Shown piece by piece: positions 53,009 to 62,537 of a stretch of 64,000 bases of DNA. The position numbers and the translations under genes were made by a program. The notes beneath the pieces were generated by a model, which saw only the letters and a program-made list of their open reading frames with translations, was not told the DNA's origin and ran no database searches. The DNA comes from Desulfurobacteriaceae bacterium (GTDB lineage: Bacteria > Aquificota > Aquificia > Desulfurobacteriales > Desulfurobacteriaceae): the NCBI GenBank assembly GCA_027068415.1, contig JAMOTD010000007.1:1-64000 (forward strand). The letters run 5' to 3'. Position 1 is the stretch's first letter; every line of letters begins with the position of its first letter.

Positions 53009-55563
53009 AAGGGGAAACCGAAGGAGATGTGGAGCCTCCCGCTCCCCTGTCCCGGAACTTTTTTAAGCTTGTAACCGTAGTCTATCCTCAAGGGACCTAC
53101 AGGAGTAACGTAGCGAAGGCCGAGCCCTACGGAGGAGTACCAGCCCGAGAGCTTAAACTCTTCCGGGGAGGTAAAGACCCTTCCGGAGTCGTAAAAGAGA
53201 GCCCCTTCAAGGTTCCCCTTTAACGGATACCTCAGCTCAAGGCTGAAGAGTCCGTAAGCCCTTCCTCCGACGAAGTTTCCCTTTTCGTCCTTAGGGGAGA
53301 TCGTTCCGTACTTGTAGCCCCTAACGCTCTCGGCCCCTCCCAAGAAAAACCTGTCCTCAACCGGAACCCTCTTACCCTCAAGGGAGCCGATTAAACCGGC
53401 GTTGAGCCTTAAGGAGATAGCGCTCTTACCCAAAGGATAGAGGTAGTTGAACCTTTCCTCGGCCTGATAGTAAGAGGTATCACCTCCCAAGAAGAGGCCG
53501 GAAAGAGCAAAGGTAGTCTTTAAGGCGTAGCCTTCCCTCGGATTTGAGAGGCCATCCCTCTTATCGTAGAGCTGGGTGTAGGAGAGCTTCCTCTCAAGGG
53601 TAAACCTGTTTTCGTTTATTGAGGTATCCTTCAAGGTTGAGCGGGAGACGGTAAAGGAGAAGTCCTGATAGAAGTAGTGGGATGCCTTCCTGTGGAGCGT
53701 AAAGTTGTAGTAAATTCTGTCAAACTTAAAGCTCTCGTAAATCTGCTCCTTTTTGACTATTGAGTAGGAGGTATCATATCCCTTAAAGGGGAAAGCCGGC
53801 TTTGAGAGCTTAAAGACAGCGTCATACCCCTCCTTCTGTCTGTAGTTGCCAAAGAGGAAGTACTTTACCCCGAAGCCGAAAGGGGAGGTTGAGGAGGCAA
53901 GGCCGTTCAGGACGTAACCGCTGTCCGTTCCGAATCCTACAAAACCTTTGGCCCTGAAGAGAGCTCCCTCCTCAACTTCAATCACCTCACTGAAGCACCC
54001 CTTCCCCTTTACATCGTCTATGGTAATTGAGGAAAAGAGCCTGCTGTCAAGGAGTTTGGAGTACTGCTTTATAACATCCTCCCTTGAGTACCTCCGGCCG
54101 GGCTTAATAACAATCAGGTTTCTTATTGAGGGAAGCTTAGTTCTCTTTAAGCCCCTTACAACTATGTAGCAGAAGCGGTAGAGCTCCCCCGGCCTAACTA
54201 TTACAGTAAGCCTGTAATCCCTGTAGGAAGGGGAGGTGCTTAAGAGCTCCTGTTTGACCTCTACCTTTGCCTCCGGGTAGCCCCTCTTTGAGTAACAGCC
54301 GTAAACGGCATCGGAGATGTCCTTCTTGAGGGTATAGGTAAGGGGAAGGGGGAGCTCCGGAAGTTTAAAGCAGGAGAGCCTGTCGCCGATTACTCTGACG
54401 GCAACTACCCTGTATAGAACTCCCCTGTTAACCGTTACTAAGAGGAGCCCGTCAGGCTCCACTCTGTAGGAAACTTTAGGGGAGAGGTAGCCCTCTCCCT
54501 TGAGGAAGGCAACAATCTTCTTTAAGAGCCTGTTAACCTTCTTTTGGCTGAAGGGCTTTGATAAGAGGGGTTTTAAATCCTCCTCAGGTTTAAACCCCTT
54601 AACCTCCACCCTCTTGACGACAACGAACGGCCCCTCTTCAACCTCAAAAGTAATAGTTGCAACCTTCTCTTCCTCAAAGAGGGAGACCTTTACCCGTGCA
54701 AAGGGGAAGCCCCTGTTGTGGTAGAATTCCTCTACTTTCTTCCTGCTATTCTCAAGCTCAAACTCGTCAACCGAGCGGGCCTGTCTGAAAGTGGTTAACC
54801 TTTCAAGCTCTTCAGAGCTGAAGTGTTTATTCCCCTTAAAGACGATTTTGTAGAGTTTGCCGGTCTCAACCTTCACAAAGAGGGAGGCCGGCCTCAGGTT
54901 CCCGAGGCTGGGCTCCTTAATCTCATCGGGAATAACCGAGATAGAGACCCTGCCGTTATAGTACCCCCTCTTTACCAGCTCATCCTCCAGCCTCTCCTGG
55001 AGCTCCCTCAACTGGGGGTAGTTAACGCTCTCTCCCCTTAGGGGAGAAAAGAGAGAGAAGGCTATACCCCTAAAAGGGGGCGGGGCAACAACAGAGACTT
55101 CCCTTATAACGAGTCTATAGCCTCTCTCAACCTTAACCGAAAGGAGGTAGCCGCAGTTCTCCTTCCTGAGCTTCAGGGCTACTTGAGGCTCCGGATAGCC
55201 GTAAGAGCGGAGCTTAAGGGTTAAAAGCTGGCGAATACTCCCTAAGTTAACCGAATCAATCGGCTTACCCTCAGCAATGAGCCTTACGGTCTCTTTAACT
55301 GAGGAGAGTTCCGAAGGAAGCCCCTCAAACTCCACCCTCTCAATAACCCGGTAGTCCTCTATAACGAGCTCTTCTCCCGAGAGATTAACGCTGTAGCCCA
55401 AGTGCTTCAGCAGAGCCGAGAGGTTCTCCCTGCAGTCTGCAAAAGAGCAAACTTCTTTACTCTCCTCCTCAAGCTGCTTAAGGAGAAGGGGCTCAATACA
55501 CCCCTTTACCTGCGGGGAGAGTTCAATTACAGCCCCGAAGAGATTAACAGGAAAGAGAAGCAA
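53005..55563 (-). CDS. Omp85 superfamily outer-membrane protein (BamA/TamA-like)
   Basis: Omp85 proteins insert other beta-barrels into the outer membrane. The 852-residue frame has several POTRA-type repeats over residues about 70-530 (VERVEFEGLPSELSSV, YKIVFKGNKHFSSEELERL, VVVKRVEVKGF, YRFCYIVVRGLKRTKL). A 16-strand-type barrel follows with the hallmark FFLGGAESVRGYKYG (VRGY on loop 6), ending LGLRYVTPVGPLRIDYGYKL and a terminal Phe (GFPF). BamA is likely, though TamA or a duplicate is possible; POTRA count seems at least five. TTG at 55563 gives a poor signal peptide; see the finding on a likely start at ATA 55593. Confidence 0.87.
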   Translation of the reverse strand: MLLFPVNLFGAVIELSPQVKGCIEPLLLKQLEEESKEVCSFADCRENLSALLKHLGYSVNLSGEELVIEDYRVIERVEFEGLPSELSSVKETVRLIAEGKPIDSVNLGSIRQLLTLKLRSYGYPEPQVALKLRKENCGYLLSVKVERGYRLVIREVSVVAPPPFRGIAFSLFSPLRGESVNYPQLRELQERLEDELVKRGYYNGRVSISVIPDEIKEPSLGNLRPASLFVKVETGKLYKIVFKGNKHFSSEELERLTTFRQARSVDEFELENSRKKVEEFYHNRGFPFARVKVSLFEEEKVATITFEVEEGPFVVVKRVEVKGFKPEEDLKPLLSKPFSQKKVNRLLKKIVAFLKGEGYLSPKVSYRVEPDGLLLVTVNRGVLYRVVAVRVIGDRLSCFKLPELPLPLTYTLKKDISDAVYGCYSKRGYPEAKVEVKQELLSTSPSYRDYRLTVIVRPGELYRFCYIVVRGLKRTKLPSIRNLIVIKPGRRYSREDVIKQYSKLLDSRLFSSITIDDVKGKGCFSEVIEVEEGALFRAKGFVGFGTDSGYVLNGLASSTSPFGFGVKYFLFGNYRQKEGYDAVFKLSKPAFPFKGYDTSYSIVKKEQIYESFKFDRIYYNFTLHRKASHYFYQDFSFTVSRSTLKDTSINENRFTLERKLSYTQLYDKRDGLSNPREGYALKTTFALSGLFLGGDTSYYQAEERFNYLYPLGKSAISLRLNAGLIGSLEGKRVPVEDRFFLGGAESVRGYKYGTISPKDEKGNFVGGRAYGLFSLELRYPLKGNLEGALFYDSGRVFTSPEEFKLSGWYSSVGLGLRYVTPVGPLRIDYGYKLKKVPGQGSGRLHISFGFPF

Positions 55564-55568
55564 GGCTA

Positions 55569-56495
55569 TCAGCCAGATATACCCTTTACGTATGGCTCCC
55601 CTCCGAAGAAAACCTCTTTAACTTTCCCCTCTCTAATCAGCTCCTCAACGGCCTCTTCAACCTCCTCTCTGAGAGCTCCGAGGGCGTCGCAGAGCTCCTC
55701 AACGGGGCAAGGCCTTCTTACGACAATCTCGTAAATTTCCTCCTTTAGCCGAGAGATTGGCACCTTCTTTCTTCTTGCAGTCCCCTTTGCAACTATCTCG
55801 GTGGCTGGGTAGCCCACCCTGCGGGCAATCTCCTCAAGCTCGCCGTAAGAAAGGCCCTCAACCCCGTAGGCAGGAGGCCTGGCAACGGTATTGAGCTGCC
55901 ACTTGTGGGGTTTTAGCTTGTGAATCAGCTCCCCAATCCTTTCAACCTCTTCCGGAGAATCGTTAACTCCCTTAACGAAGAGGGTTTCTATCCAGACCTT
56001 ACAGGGAGTTTCCTCAATTAACCTCCCGATTCCCTCAACGACGTCTGCCAGCCTCAAGGAGGCTACCGGCCTGTTTAACTTCCTGAAGACCTCCTCTGAG
56101 CCGGCGTCAAGGGAGGGGAGGACGACGTCAATCCTTTTAACCTCACCGAGAACGTCATCCCTCTTCAAAAGGGAAGCGTTTGTAAGGAGAGCCAGCCTGT
56201 AAGAGTAGTTCTCCTTTAAAAAGTCAATGAGCTCTCCAAGGCGGGAAAAGAGGGTAGGCTCACCGTAGCCGGAAAAGGTGATGTAGTCAATCTCGGGCTT
56301 AAAGGAGAGGTAGTCCTTCAGCTCCGAGATAACACCCGAAAGGGGAACGTACTCTGCCCTCTCAAGGGTCTTCTCGGTAGTGGGACCAACCTCACAGTAG
56401 AGGCAGTCCATACTGCAGACCTTGTGGGGGACCAGATCAACTCCTAAGGAGAGACCCAATCTCCTTGAAAAGACGGGGCCGAAAACGTACTTCAT
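55569..56495 (-). CDS. Radical SAM protein, COG0731 type
   Basis: The 308-residue protein has the 4Fe-4S motif CSMDCLYC near residue 27 with a GVDLVPHKV lead, [13 protein letters not shown] (SAM GGE-like motif), [10 protein letters not shown] and [20 protein letters not shown], a pattern of COG0731 enzymes related to wybutosine synthase TYW1 in fold. The last 65 residues look like a winged helix ([20 protein letters not shown]). Function unknown. Its last bases run past the Omp85 start region, and the two are cotranscribed. It diverges from the NSS transporter by 91 bases. Confidence 0.83.
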   Translation of the reverse strand: MKYVFGPVFSRRLGLSLGVDLVPHKVCSMDCLYCEVGPTTEKTLERAEYVPLSGVISELKDYLSFKPEIDYITFSGYGEPTLFSRLGELIDFLKENYSYRLALLTNASLLKRDDVLGEVKRIDVVLPSLDAGSEEVFRKLNRPVASLRLADVVEGIGRLIEETPCKVWIETLFVKGVNDSPEEVERIGELIHKLKPHKWQLNTVARPPAYGVEGLSYGELEEIARRVGYPATEIVAKGTARRKKVPISRLKEEIYEIVVRRPCPVEELCDALGALREEVEEAVEELIREGKVKEVFFGGEPYVKGISG

Positions 56496-56524
56496 CTTCC
56501 AACTCCAAAAAATAAATTTTCTAA

Positions 56525-56555
56525 ATTATAAGCACCTGCCGGGTACGGCTATAAT
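56525..56555. promoter_or_regulatory. Divergent -10 boxes between the radical SAM and NSS genes
   Basis: TATAAT on the plus strand (56550-56555) lies 31 bases before the NSS ATG. ATTATA (56525-56530) reads TATAAT on the minus strand, 30 bases before the radical SAM start. Neither has a strong -35 box at 17 bases. Confidence 0.4.
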
Positions 56556-56586
56556 AACGGGGCACCTAAAGAAGCGGAGGGGAAAG

Positions 56587-58095
56587 ATGGCCGAAATCAG
56601 GGAGCACTGGGGCAGCAAACTGGGGCTGATTTTGGCGATGGCCGGAAATGCAGTAGGTTTAGGAAACTTTCTGAGGTTCCCGACTCAGGCGGCCGACAAC
56701 GGCGGTGGCGCCTTCATGATACCCTACATGATTGCGATGCTCATAATCGCAATACCCTTGATGTGGACCGAGTGGGCAATAGGAAGGTACGGGGGAGCAA
56801 AGGGGCACGGAACGACCCCGGCAATCTTCCAGCTCCTGTGGAGAAACCCGATTGCAAAGTACATAGGAGCTCTCGGGCTCTTCGTCCCCTTTGTAGTTTT
56901 GTGCTACTACATCTACATTGAATCCTGGACTTTGGGCTACTCGGTCTTTTCACTCCTGGGCATCCTTCCCCATCCCGACCCGAGCCTCCCCCAAGACCAG
57001 TTCTTAAAACCCTTTCGGGACTTCCTTACAGAGTACACCGAGCCCTCTCCCGTTGCCTACCTCTTCTTCCTCATAACGATAGCCTTTAACGCCTACATCC
57101 TTTACAGGGGAATAAGGGGAGGAATTGAGAAGTTTGCCAAGGTTGCAATGCCGACCCTCTTCATTCTGGCGCTAATTTTGATGGTAAGGGTAATCCTGAT
57201 TGAAACTCCCCACGGTACTGCAGTTCAAGGTCTTGACTTCCTGTGGCACCCCGACTTCAGCCAGCTTGCAAACCCTAAGGTCTGGCTTGCGGCGGCAGGT
57301 CAGGTCTTCTTCACCCTTTCACTGGGCTTTGGAGCGATAATTACCTACGCCTCATACATAAAGAAGGACGACGACATAGTGGCCTCGGGGCTTGCCTCTG
57401 CCTCTCTCAACGAGCTTGCGGAGGTAATTTTAGGAGGCTCAATTGCAATACCTGCGGCCGTTGCCTTTTTCGGGGTTACGAACGCTACTGCCGTTGCCCA
57501 CAGCGGAGCTTTTAACTTAGCTTTCGTAAGCCTACCGGCAATCTTCTCAAACCTTACCGGAGGGAACTTCTTAGGGTTTATCTGGTTCTTCCTCCTCTTC
57601 TTTGCCGGGGCAACTTCTTCGGTTGCAATAAGCATGCCGATAATCTCCTTCCTTGAGGACGAGTTCGGCTTCTCAAGGAAGATTGCAGTAACGATTACTG
57701 TTATCTTTATGTTCCTCGTCGCCCAGATACCGATTTTCATGCCCAAAGCCCTTGACGAGATGGACTTCTGGGCGGGAACTTTCTTCGTAGTCCTCTTCGC
57801 GCTCCTTGAGGTTATAGTCTTTTTCTGGCTCTTCGGAGGGGAAAGGGCCTGGGAGGAGATTAACAGGGGAGCTCTCTTCAAAGTTCCTAAAGTCTACTAC
57901 TACGTTCTCAAGTACGTCACTCCCCTAACACTCTTTGCAATTCTTGCAGCGTGGTCAATCTCTGCACTTCCCGGAAAGCTCCTCCAGACAGACCCTCAGG
58001 TATGGTTTGCAAGGTTTGTAATGGTTTTCATACTGGCACTTCAGCTCTTTATGGTTTACCTTGCAGATAAGAGAAGAAGGAGGTCGGCAGAATGA
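56587..58095 (+). CDS. Neurotransmitter:sodium symporter (NSS/LeuT) family transporter
   Basis: NSS transporters import amino acids or related compounds with Na+. The protein starts [20 protein letters not shown] after a short lead, with [20 protein letters not shown] (unwound TM1 and TM2 region) and [11 protein letters not shown]. It has about 12 helices over 502 residues, with the TM6-TM8 pieces [14 protein letters not shown] and [21 protein letters not shown] start at ATG 56587, after GGAGGGGAAAG; a longer upstream frame would read through the intergenic region and add 55 unlike residues. A one-helix MetS-like subunit follows. Confidence 0.93.
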   Translation: MAEIREHWGSKLGLILAMAGNAVGLGNFLRFPTQAADNGGGAFMIPYMIAMLIIAIPLMWTEWAIGRYGGAKGHGTTPAIFQLLWRNPIAKYIGALGLFVPFVVLCYYIYIESWTLGYSVFSLLGILPHPDPSLPQDQFLKPFRDFLTEYTEPSPVAYLFFLITIAFNAYILYRGIRGGIEKFAKVAMPTLFILALILMVRVILIETPHGTAVQGLDFLWHPDFSQLANPKVWLAAAGQVFFTLSLGFGAIITYASYIKKDDDIVASGLASASLNELAEVILGGSIAIPAAVAFFGVTNATAVAHSGAFNLAFVSLPAIFSNLTGGNFLGFIWFFLLFFAGATSSVAISMPIISFLEDEFGFSRKIAVTITVIFMFLVAQIPIFMPKALDEMDFWAGTFFVVLFALLEVIVFFWLFGGERAWEEINRGALFKVPKVYYYVLKYVTPLTLFAILAAWSISALPGKLLQTDPQVWFARFVMVFILALQLFMVYLADKRRRRSAE

Positions 58096-58244
58096 GAGGG
58101 AGCTCCCTCCTCTTTATGAGCTTTGCCTGGATAGTCGTCTGCTCCTTCGTCGTTTTCTGTTTTACTGTAATCCTGAGAGAGGGCGAGAGGAGAAAACCCG
58201 CTAAAAGGGAAGAATTTGAGTTTGAAAGGGAGGAGATAACTTGA
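58092..58244 (+). CDS. Small one-helix partner of the NSS transporter (MetS-like)
   Basis: A 50-residue protein overlaps the NSS stop in ATGA and ends with TGA shared with the next TTG. It has one membrane helix ([20 protein letters not shown]) and a charged cytoplasmic tail rich in Arg, Lys and Glu. Bacterial MetPS-type systems pair an NSS protein with just such a small subunit, needed for transport in Corynebacterium. Assignment rests on size, topology and position; sequence similarity is not checked. Methionine or alanine would be the analogous substrate. Confidence 0.75.
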   Translation: MRGSSLLFMSFAWIVVCSFVVFCFTVILREGERRKPAKREEFEFEREEIT

Positions 58245-60862
58245 TAAGTCTGAGGGAGCTTAAGCTCAGGAACTTCCTCTCCCACAGGGAAACAGAAATC
58301 CCCTTTACAGACGAGACCTTCGTAATAGTAGGTCTCAACGCCTCGGGAAAGACCTCAATCCTGAGGGGAATCTTCTTTGCCCTTTTCGGAGAAGACCTTG
58401 AGGGGAAGAAGCTAAAGAAGGAGAGCCTAATAAACAGGAGCTCCAACTCGGCCAGTCTGTCTCTAACCTTCGTCCACAGGGGAAGCCAATACACCGTAGA
58501 GAGGGTGATTTCTGTAAGGAGGAACGAGGCAAGGCTCTACAGGGAAGGGAGCTTGGTTGCCGAAAAGAGCAAGGAGGTCTTAAAGTACCTTCAGGAGAAC
58601 CTCGGCTTAGAGCCCGGCACCTTGAAGAGTACCCTCTTCGTTCCCCAAGGGGAGATAACGGAGCTCTTTAAGGGAGCTCCAAAGGAGAGGAGACAGGTCT
58701 TAAACAGGCTCCTCGGCCTTGAAGAGTTCGGGAAAAAATATGAGGCCCTCAACCTTAAGGTTAAGGAGCTTAAAAAAATCAAAGAGCTCCTTGAGGACAA
58801 GGTCTTAAGAGGAGAAAAGCTAAGGGAAAGAGAGAAAGAGTATACAGAGCTGATAAAGGAGAAAGGGGAGAAGTTAAAAGAGCTCTCCCTAAAGAGGGAA
58901 GAGGTTGAGAGGGAATTAAAGGAGTTAAAGGAGAAATTAACCGAGCTTGAGGGGGAGAAGAGGGAGTTCCTGAGACTGAAGGAGGCCTTAAAGCACCTTG
59001 AGGAGGATGTTGAGAGGCTAAGGGGAGAGATAGAAAGGGACGAAAAGAGGCTGGAGGGCCTAAAGAAGGTAAGGAAGAGGGTAGAGCTCTTAAAGAGGGA
59101 GGTTGAGTCCTTAGAGAGGATAAAGGAGCTCCTTGAAGCCCTCAGGATGGAGAGGGAGCTTAAAAAGGAGCTGGGGTTAAAGGAGAAAGAGTTAAGGGAG
59201 CTTGAGGAGAGACTAAAAAGGCTTTCAGAAATAGGGGAGCTCCTACCGGACTTAGAGGAGAGAGAGGAGAGGTTAAAGAGGGAAGAGGAGAAGCTAAGGA
59301 GAGAGGTTGAAAGGGGAAGGGAGGAGATAGCGAGGTTAAGGGAGTTAAAGAGGGAAAGGGAGAAGCTCGTTAAAGAGATAGAAAAGCTCGGGAAAGTAAG
59401 CGTAAGGAAGGTAGAGGAGAAACTTGAGAGGGCCGAGGAGGAGCTTAAGGAGTTAAGGAGCCTGAAGGCGGAGCTTGGAGAGAGGTTAAAGGAGATAAAC
59501 AGGAGGGGGAAGCTCTTAAAGGAGAGCTCCGAATCCTACTGTCCCTTGTGTAGAAGGCCTCTGCCGGAGGAGGAGAAGGAGAAGCTCTTAAATCAAATGA
59601 GAATGGAATTTTTAGACCTTAAGGAGAAACTGAAACAGGTTGAGAAAAGAGAAAAGCTCCTTGATGAGGAGCTAAAGAGGTTAAAAAGGCTCTTTAAGGA
59701 GGAGAGCTCCAAGGAGGAGAGGTTATCAAGCCTCAGAGATAGGTTAAAAGAAATTGAAGAGGCAATAGGCGGAAGGAGTTTAAAGGACGTTGAGGAAAGG
59801 GTTAAAAGAGCAGAAAAGCTCTGGGATGAAAAGAGAAGAGAGCTAACGAAAGTTCAGGGAAACCTGCAGGCCTTAACGAAAGAGAAGGAGAGGCTGGAGA
59901 GGGAGGTTTCGGGCAGAAGCACGGAGGCCCTCAGTAAAGAGATTGAAGAAATTGAGCGTGAGATAGAGAAACTTAAGGAGAAGTGGGGGGAGGAGTTAAA
60001 GAGGGAGTTAAACGAGGTTGAGAGGGAGTACGGAGAGCTCTTAAGGAAGGAGAGGGAGAGGAGCAGGCTTGAGGGCGAGCTTAAAAACGAGGGCTACTTA
60101 AGGGAAAACATTGAAAGGAAGAGGCGTGAGCTAAAGCTAAAGGAAAAGGAGCTAAAAGAGACCGGGAGTAAACTCAAAGGGCTGAAGTTTAATCAGGAGT
60201 ACTACGACCTCCTTGAAAAGAGCGTCTCGGAGAAAGAGGAGGTAAAGGAGGGCCTTATATCCGAAACCTCAAGGCTAAAAGGGGAGCTCAAGCAGATAGA
60301 GGAGAGCCTGAAGAGGCTGAAGGAGGAGATTGAAGAAGTTGAGAGGGAGAGGGACGCCCTCGTAAAGCTGAGGGATTCCCTCTTAATCCTTGAGAAGCTC
60401 TCCCTTGCCGTCCACCCGGAGAGGGGCTTTTTAACGCTTGTAAGGAGGAAGCTCCTTCCTCAGATAGAGAGGTATGCAAAGGAGCTCTTTGAGCTCTTCG
60501 GGTTTGAGTTTAGCCGAATAAAAATTGACGAAGACCTATCGGTTAAGGTGATAGTTCCAGGAGTGGGAGAGCTCTCCCTTGAAGAGCTCTCGGGAGGCCA
60601 GCAGATAGCCTTTGCCCTTGCCCTAAGGTTTGCAATGGCGAAGCAGTTTTCAAAAGTAAGTTTAAAAAGTTTAATTCTTGACGAGCCAACAATCCACCTT
60701 GACAGGGAAAGGAGAATAGCCCTTACAGAGCTCCTTATGAAACTAAAAGGGGCGATACCCCAAATGGTAATAGTCACCCACGACTCAGAGCTTGAAGTGG
60801 TTGCAGATAGGGTAATAAAGGTTAAAAAAGTAGGGGGCTTTTCGGAGGTTGAAGTTGATTAA
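58241..60862 (+). CDS. Rad50/SbcC-like SMC-family ATPase
   Basis: Rad50/SbcC works with Mre11/SbcD on broken DNA ends and hairpins. The 873-residue protein has Walker A VGLNASGKTSI (30-40) and the Q-loop FVPQGEITELFKGAPKER. Two very charged coiled-coil arms (about 165-725) are split by the zinc hook CPLC (434-437), with the signature ELSGGQQIAFALALRFAMA and Walker B SLILDEPTIHLDRERR then VTHDSE. The compact size and Lys/Glu arms look like thermophile Rad50. No Mre11 gene is adjacent, unusual for this pair. Start is TTG overlapping the previous TGA. Confidence 0.9.
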   Translation: MISLRELKLRNFLSHRETEIPFTDETFVIVGLNASGKTSILRGIFFALFGEDLEGKKLKKESLINRSSNSASLSLTFVHRGSQYTVERVISVRRNEARLYREGSLVAEKSKEVLKYLQENLGLEPGTLKSTLFVPQGEITELFKGAPKERRQVLNRLLGLEEFGKKYEALNLKVKELKKIKELLEDKVLRGEKLREREKEYTELIKEKGEKLKELSLKREEVERELKELKEKLTELEGEKREFLRLKEALKHLEEDVERLRGEIERDEKRLEGLKKVRKRVELLKREVESLERIKELLEALRMERELKKELGLKEKELRELEERLKRLSEIGELLPDLEEREERLKREEEKLRREVERGREEIARLRELKREREKLVKEIEKLGKVSVRKVEEKLERAEEELKELRSLKAELGERLKEINRRGKLLKESSESYCPLCRRPLPEEEKEKLLNQMRMEFLDLKEKLKQVEKREKLLDEELKRLKRLFKEESSKEERLSSLRDRLKEIEEAIGGRSLKDVEERVKRAEKLWDEKRRELTKVQGNLQALTKEKERLEREVSGRSTEALSKEIEEIEREIEKLKEKWGEELKRELNEVEREYGELLRKERERSRLEGELKNEGYLRENIERKRRELKLKEKELKETGSKLKGLKFNQEYYDLLEKSVSEKEEVKEGLISETSRLKGELKQIEESLKRLKEEIEEVERERDALVKLRDSLLILEKLSLAVHPERGFLTLVRRKLLPQIERYAKELFELFGFEFSRIKIDEDLSVKVIVPGVGELSLEELSGGQQIAFALALRFAMAKQFSKVSLKSLILDEPTIHLDRERRIALTELLMKLKGAIPQMVIVTHDSELEVVADRVIKVKKVGGFSEVEVD

Positions 60863-62537
60863 CCTTCAGCCGGCCGCCCTCTTCGCCCTTGCCGTAGCGG
60901 CCTCAATCCTCCTTGAGAGGCTCGTAAAGAGCTTCCTCCTCAAAAGGCTAAAGGAGAAGCTCTTAGTTGACGCTGCGGTTTTGGTTCTCCTCTCCCTTCT
61001 GCTCTTGAGCCTCGGCTGGGAGCTTGCAGACCTCTACAAGGAGTGGGCTTTAAGGGAAGCTCTGAGGAACCTTGCCCTCTTAACATCTGCAGTCTACTTA
61101 ACGAGGGCAACTTACCTGATAACCCAGAGGAAGGGGAGGTTTAAACTCCTTGCCTACCTCTTCTTTACCCTGGCATTCATCCTCTCACTACTCTTCCTCT
61201 TCTTCCCCAGTCAGGACGAGAGGCTCCTAAAGTGGTTCCTCTACGCAAAAAGGTTATTTATCTACTTAGGAGCTCTCTCTGTTAGCTGGGAGCTCAGCTA
61301 CGCCTTTAAGAAGGAAAGCATCTCAAAGGTCTTCAGAATAACGAGCTTTATAGTCTTAACCCTTATCTTTAGCCTGTGGGAGCTGGACTACCTCAATTTC
61401 AACTTTAAATCCCTAATCGGAATTGCCCTGCTGGTACTCCTCACGGCACTCTACACTATAACTTACTCAAAGCTCCTTCCCAAGGCGGTTGAGAGGCTAC
61501 TTTCGGAGCTCTCCAACAGGGACATTGAGGTAGTAGTTGCCAACTTAAAGATGCTCCTTACGGTTATCTACCTTCTCCTTGCCCTTAAACTCTTAGAGCT
61601 CTTCTCTAACCTCTCAAAGCTGATTTCCTTCATTGACAACCTCTACCTGATAAACACCGAGCTGGTAAAGATTTCGGTGGGGAACATCTTTGACTTCACG
61701 ATAACGGCCGTTATCCTCTTCAGCCTATTGGGGGTCGCGAAGAAGTTGATAAAGCTCTCCTTCCCCAAAGAGAGGAGAGAGGTGGAGGGAGGCTCGGCAG
61801 AAGCTTTAATTTTCAACTTGGGAGTCCTCTTTAACTCAATAGTTCTCCTCTCAACCCTCGGAATCACTTGGAAGGTTATCCTGCCGATTGCCGGAACCCT
61901 CGGCGTAGGCTTGGGTTTCGGCCTGCAGACGATTATGAACAACTACGTAAGCGGTTTTATACTGCTGTTTAGCAAGAAGTTAAAGGTAGGAGACATAGTG
62001 GAGCTCCCCTCAATCTCGGTCTCTACCCTCGGGAGCGCTCAGCCCAGCGTCTTCGGAAAGGTTGAGGACATAGGAATCCTCTCAACAATCGTAAGGACGA
62101 ACGACGGAGTTGAAATTTCAATTCCCAACTCTAACTTCATAAGCTCTCCGATTGTCAACTTCTCACTGAAAGACCCTTACGTAAGGCTAAAAATACCCGT
62201 AGGCGTTGCCTACTCTTCAGACCCCCTAATGGTAAAGAAAATCCTTGAGGAGGTGATTGAGGAGCTCCCCTACACTGTAAGGTTCCTGCCCAAAGCTGTA
62301 AGGTTTGAGGAGTTGGGAGACAGCGCCCTGATTTTCAGGGCAATCTTCTGGATAGACATAAGGAAAGACCTGTGGGTAAGGAACGTCGTAAGCGACTTTT
62401 ACTACAAGGCCTGGTACAAGCTTAAGGAGGCAGGGATAGAGATACCATTCCCGCAGAACGACATCTGGTTTAGAAATAAACTTAAATTAGAGATAGAAAA
62501 CACGAGCGGAGGCGAGGTTGATAAAGGTAATACTTGA
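60855..62537 (+). CDS. MscS-family mechanosensitive ion channel
   Basis: The protein releases solutes when membrane tension rises. It has about nine to ten membrane helices in the first 380 residues, more than E. coli MscS, then the conserved pore-lining TM3 and beta region: ILPIAGTLGVGLGFGLQTIM, NNYVSGFILLFSKKLKVGD, IVELPSISVSTLGSAQ and GILSTIVRTNDGVEISIPNS. A C-terminal alpha/beta domain follows. I start at TTG 60855 (560 residues), six bases after GGAGG; the TTG at 60849 would leave no spacing. It overlaps the Rad50 end by eight bases and the phoH start by 20. Confidence 0.87.
   Translation: MINLQPAALFALAVAASILLERLVKSFLLKRLKEKLLVDAAVLVLLSLLLLSLGWELADLYKEWALREALRNLALLTSAVYLTRATYLITQRKGRFKLLAYLFFTLAFILSLLFLFFPSQDERLLKWFLYAKRLFIYLGALSVSWELSYAFKKESISKVFRITSFIVLTLIFSLWELDYLNFNFKSLIGIALLVLLTALYTITYSKLLPKAVERLLSELSNRDIEVVVANLKMLLTVIYLLLALKLLELFSNLSKLISFIDNLYLINTELVKISVGNIFDFTITAVILFSLLGVAKKLIKLSFPKERREVEGGSAEALIFNLGVLFNSIVLLSTLGITWKVILPIAGTLGVGLGFGLQTIMNNYVSGFILLFSKKLKVGDIVELPSISVSTLGSAQPSVFGKVEDIGILSTIVRTNDGVEISIPNSNFISSPIVNFSLKDPYVRLKIPVGVAYSSDPLMVKKILEEVIEELPYTVRFLPKAVRFEELGDSALIFRAIFWIDIRKDLWVRNVVSDFYYKAWYKLKEAGIEIPFPQNDIWFRNKLKLEIENTSGGEVDKGNT

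Noticed and set aside
56422-56586. Longer N-terminus for the NSS transporter
   Set aside because: It would run through the divergent radical SAM gene start and the promoter boxes, and NSS proteins begin near the WGSKLGL motif.
57345-57881. 178-codon minus-strand frame opposite the NSS transporter
   Set aside because: Lys/Ser-rich shadow of hydrophobic codons; no start signal or domain.
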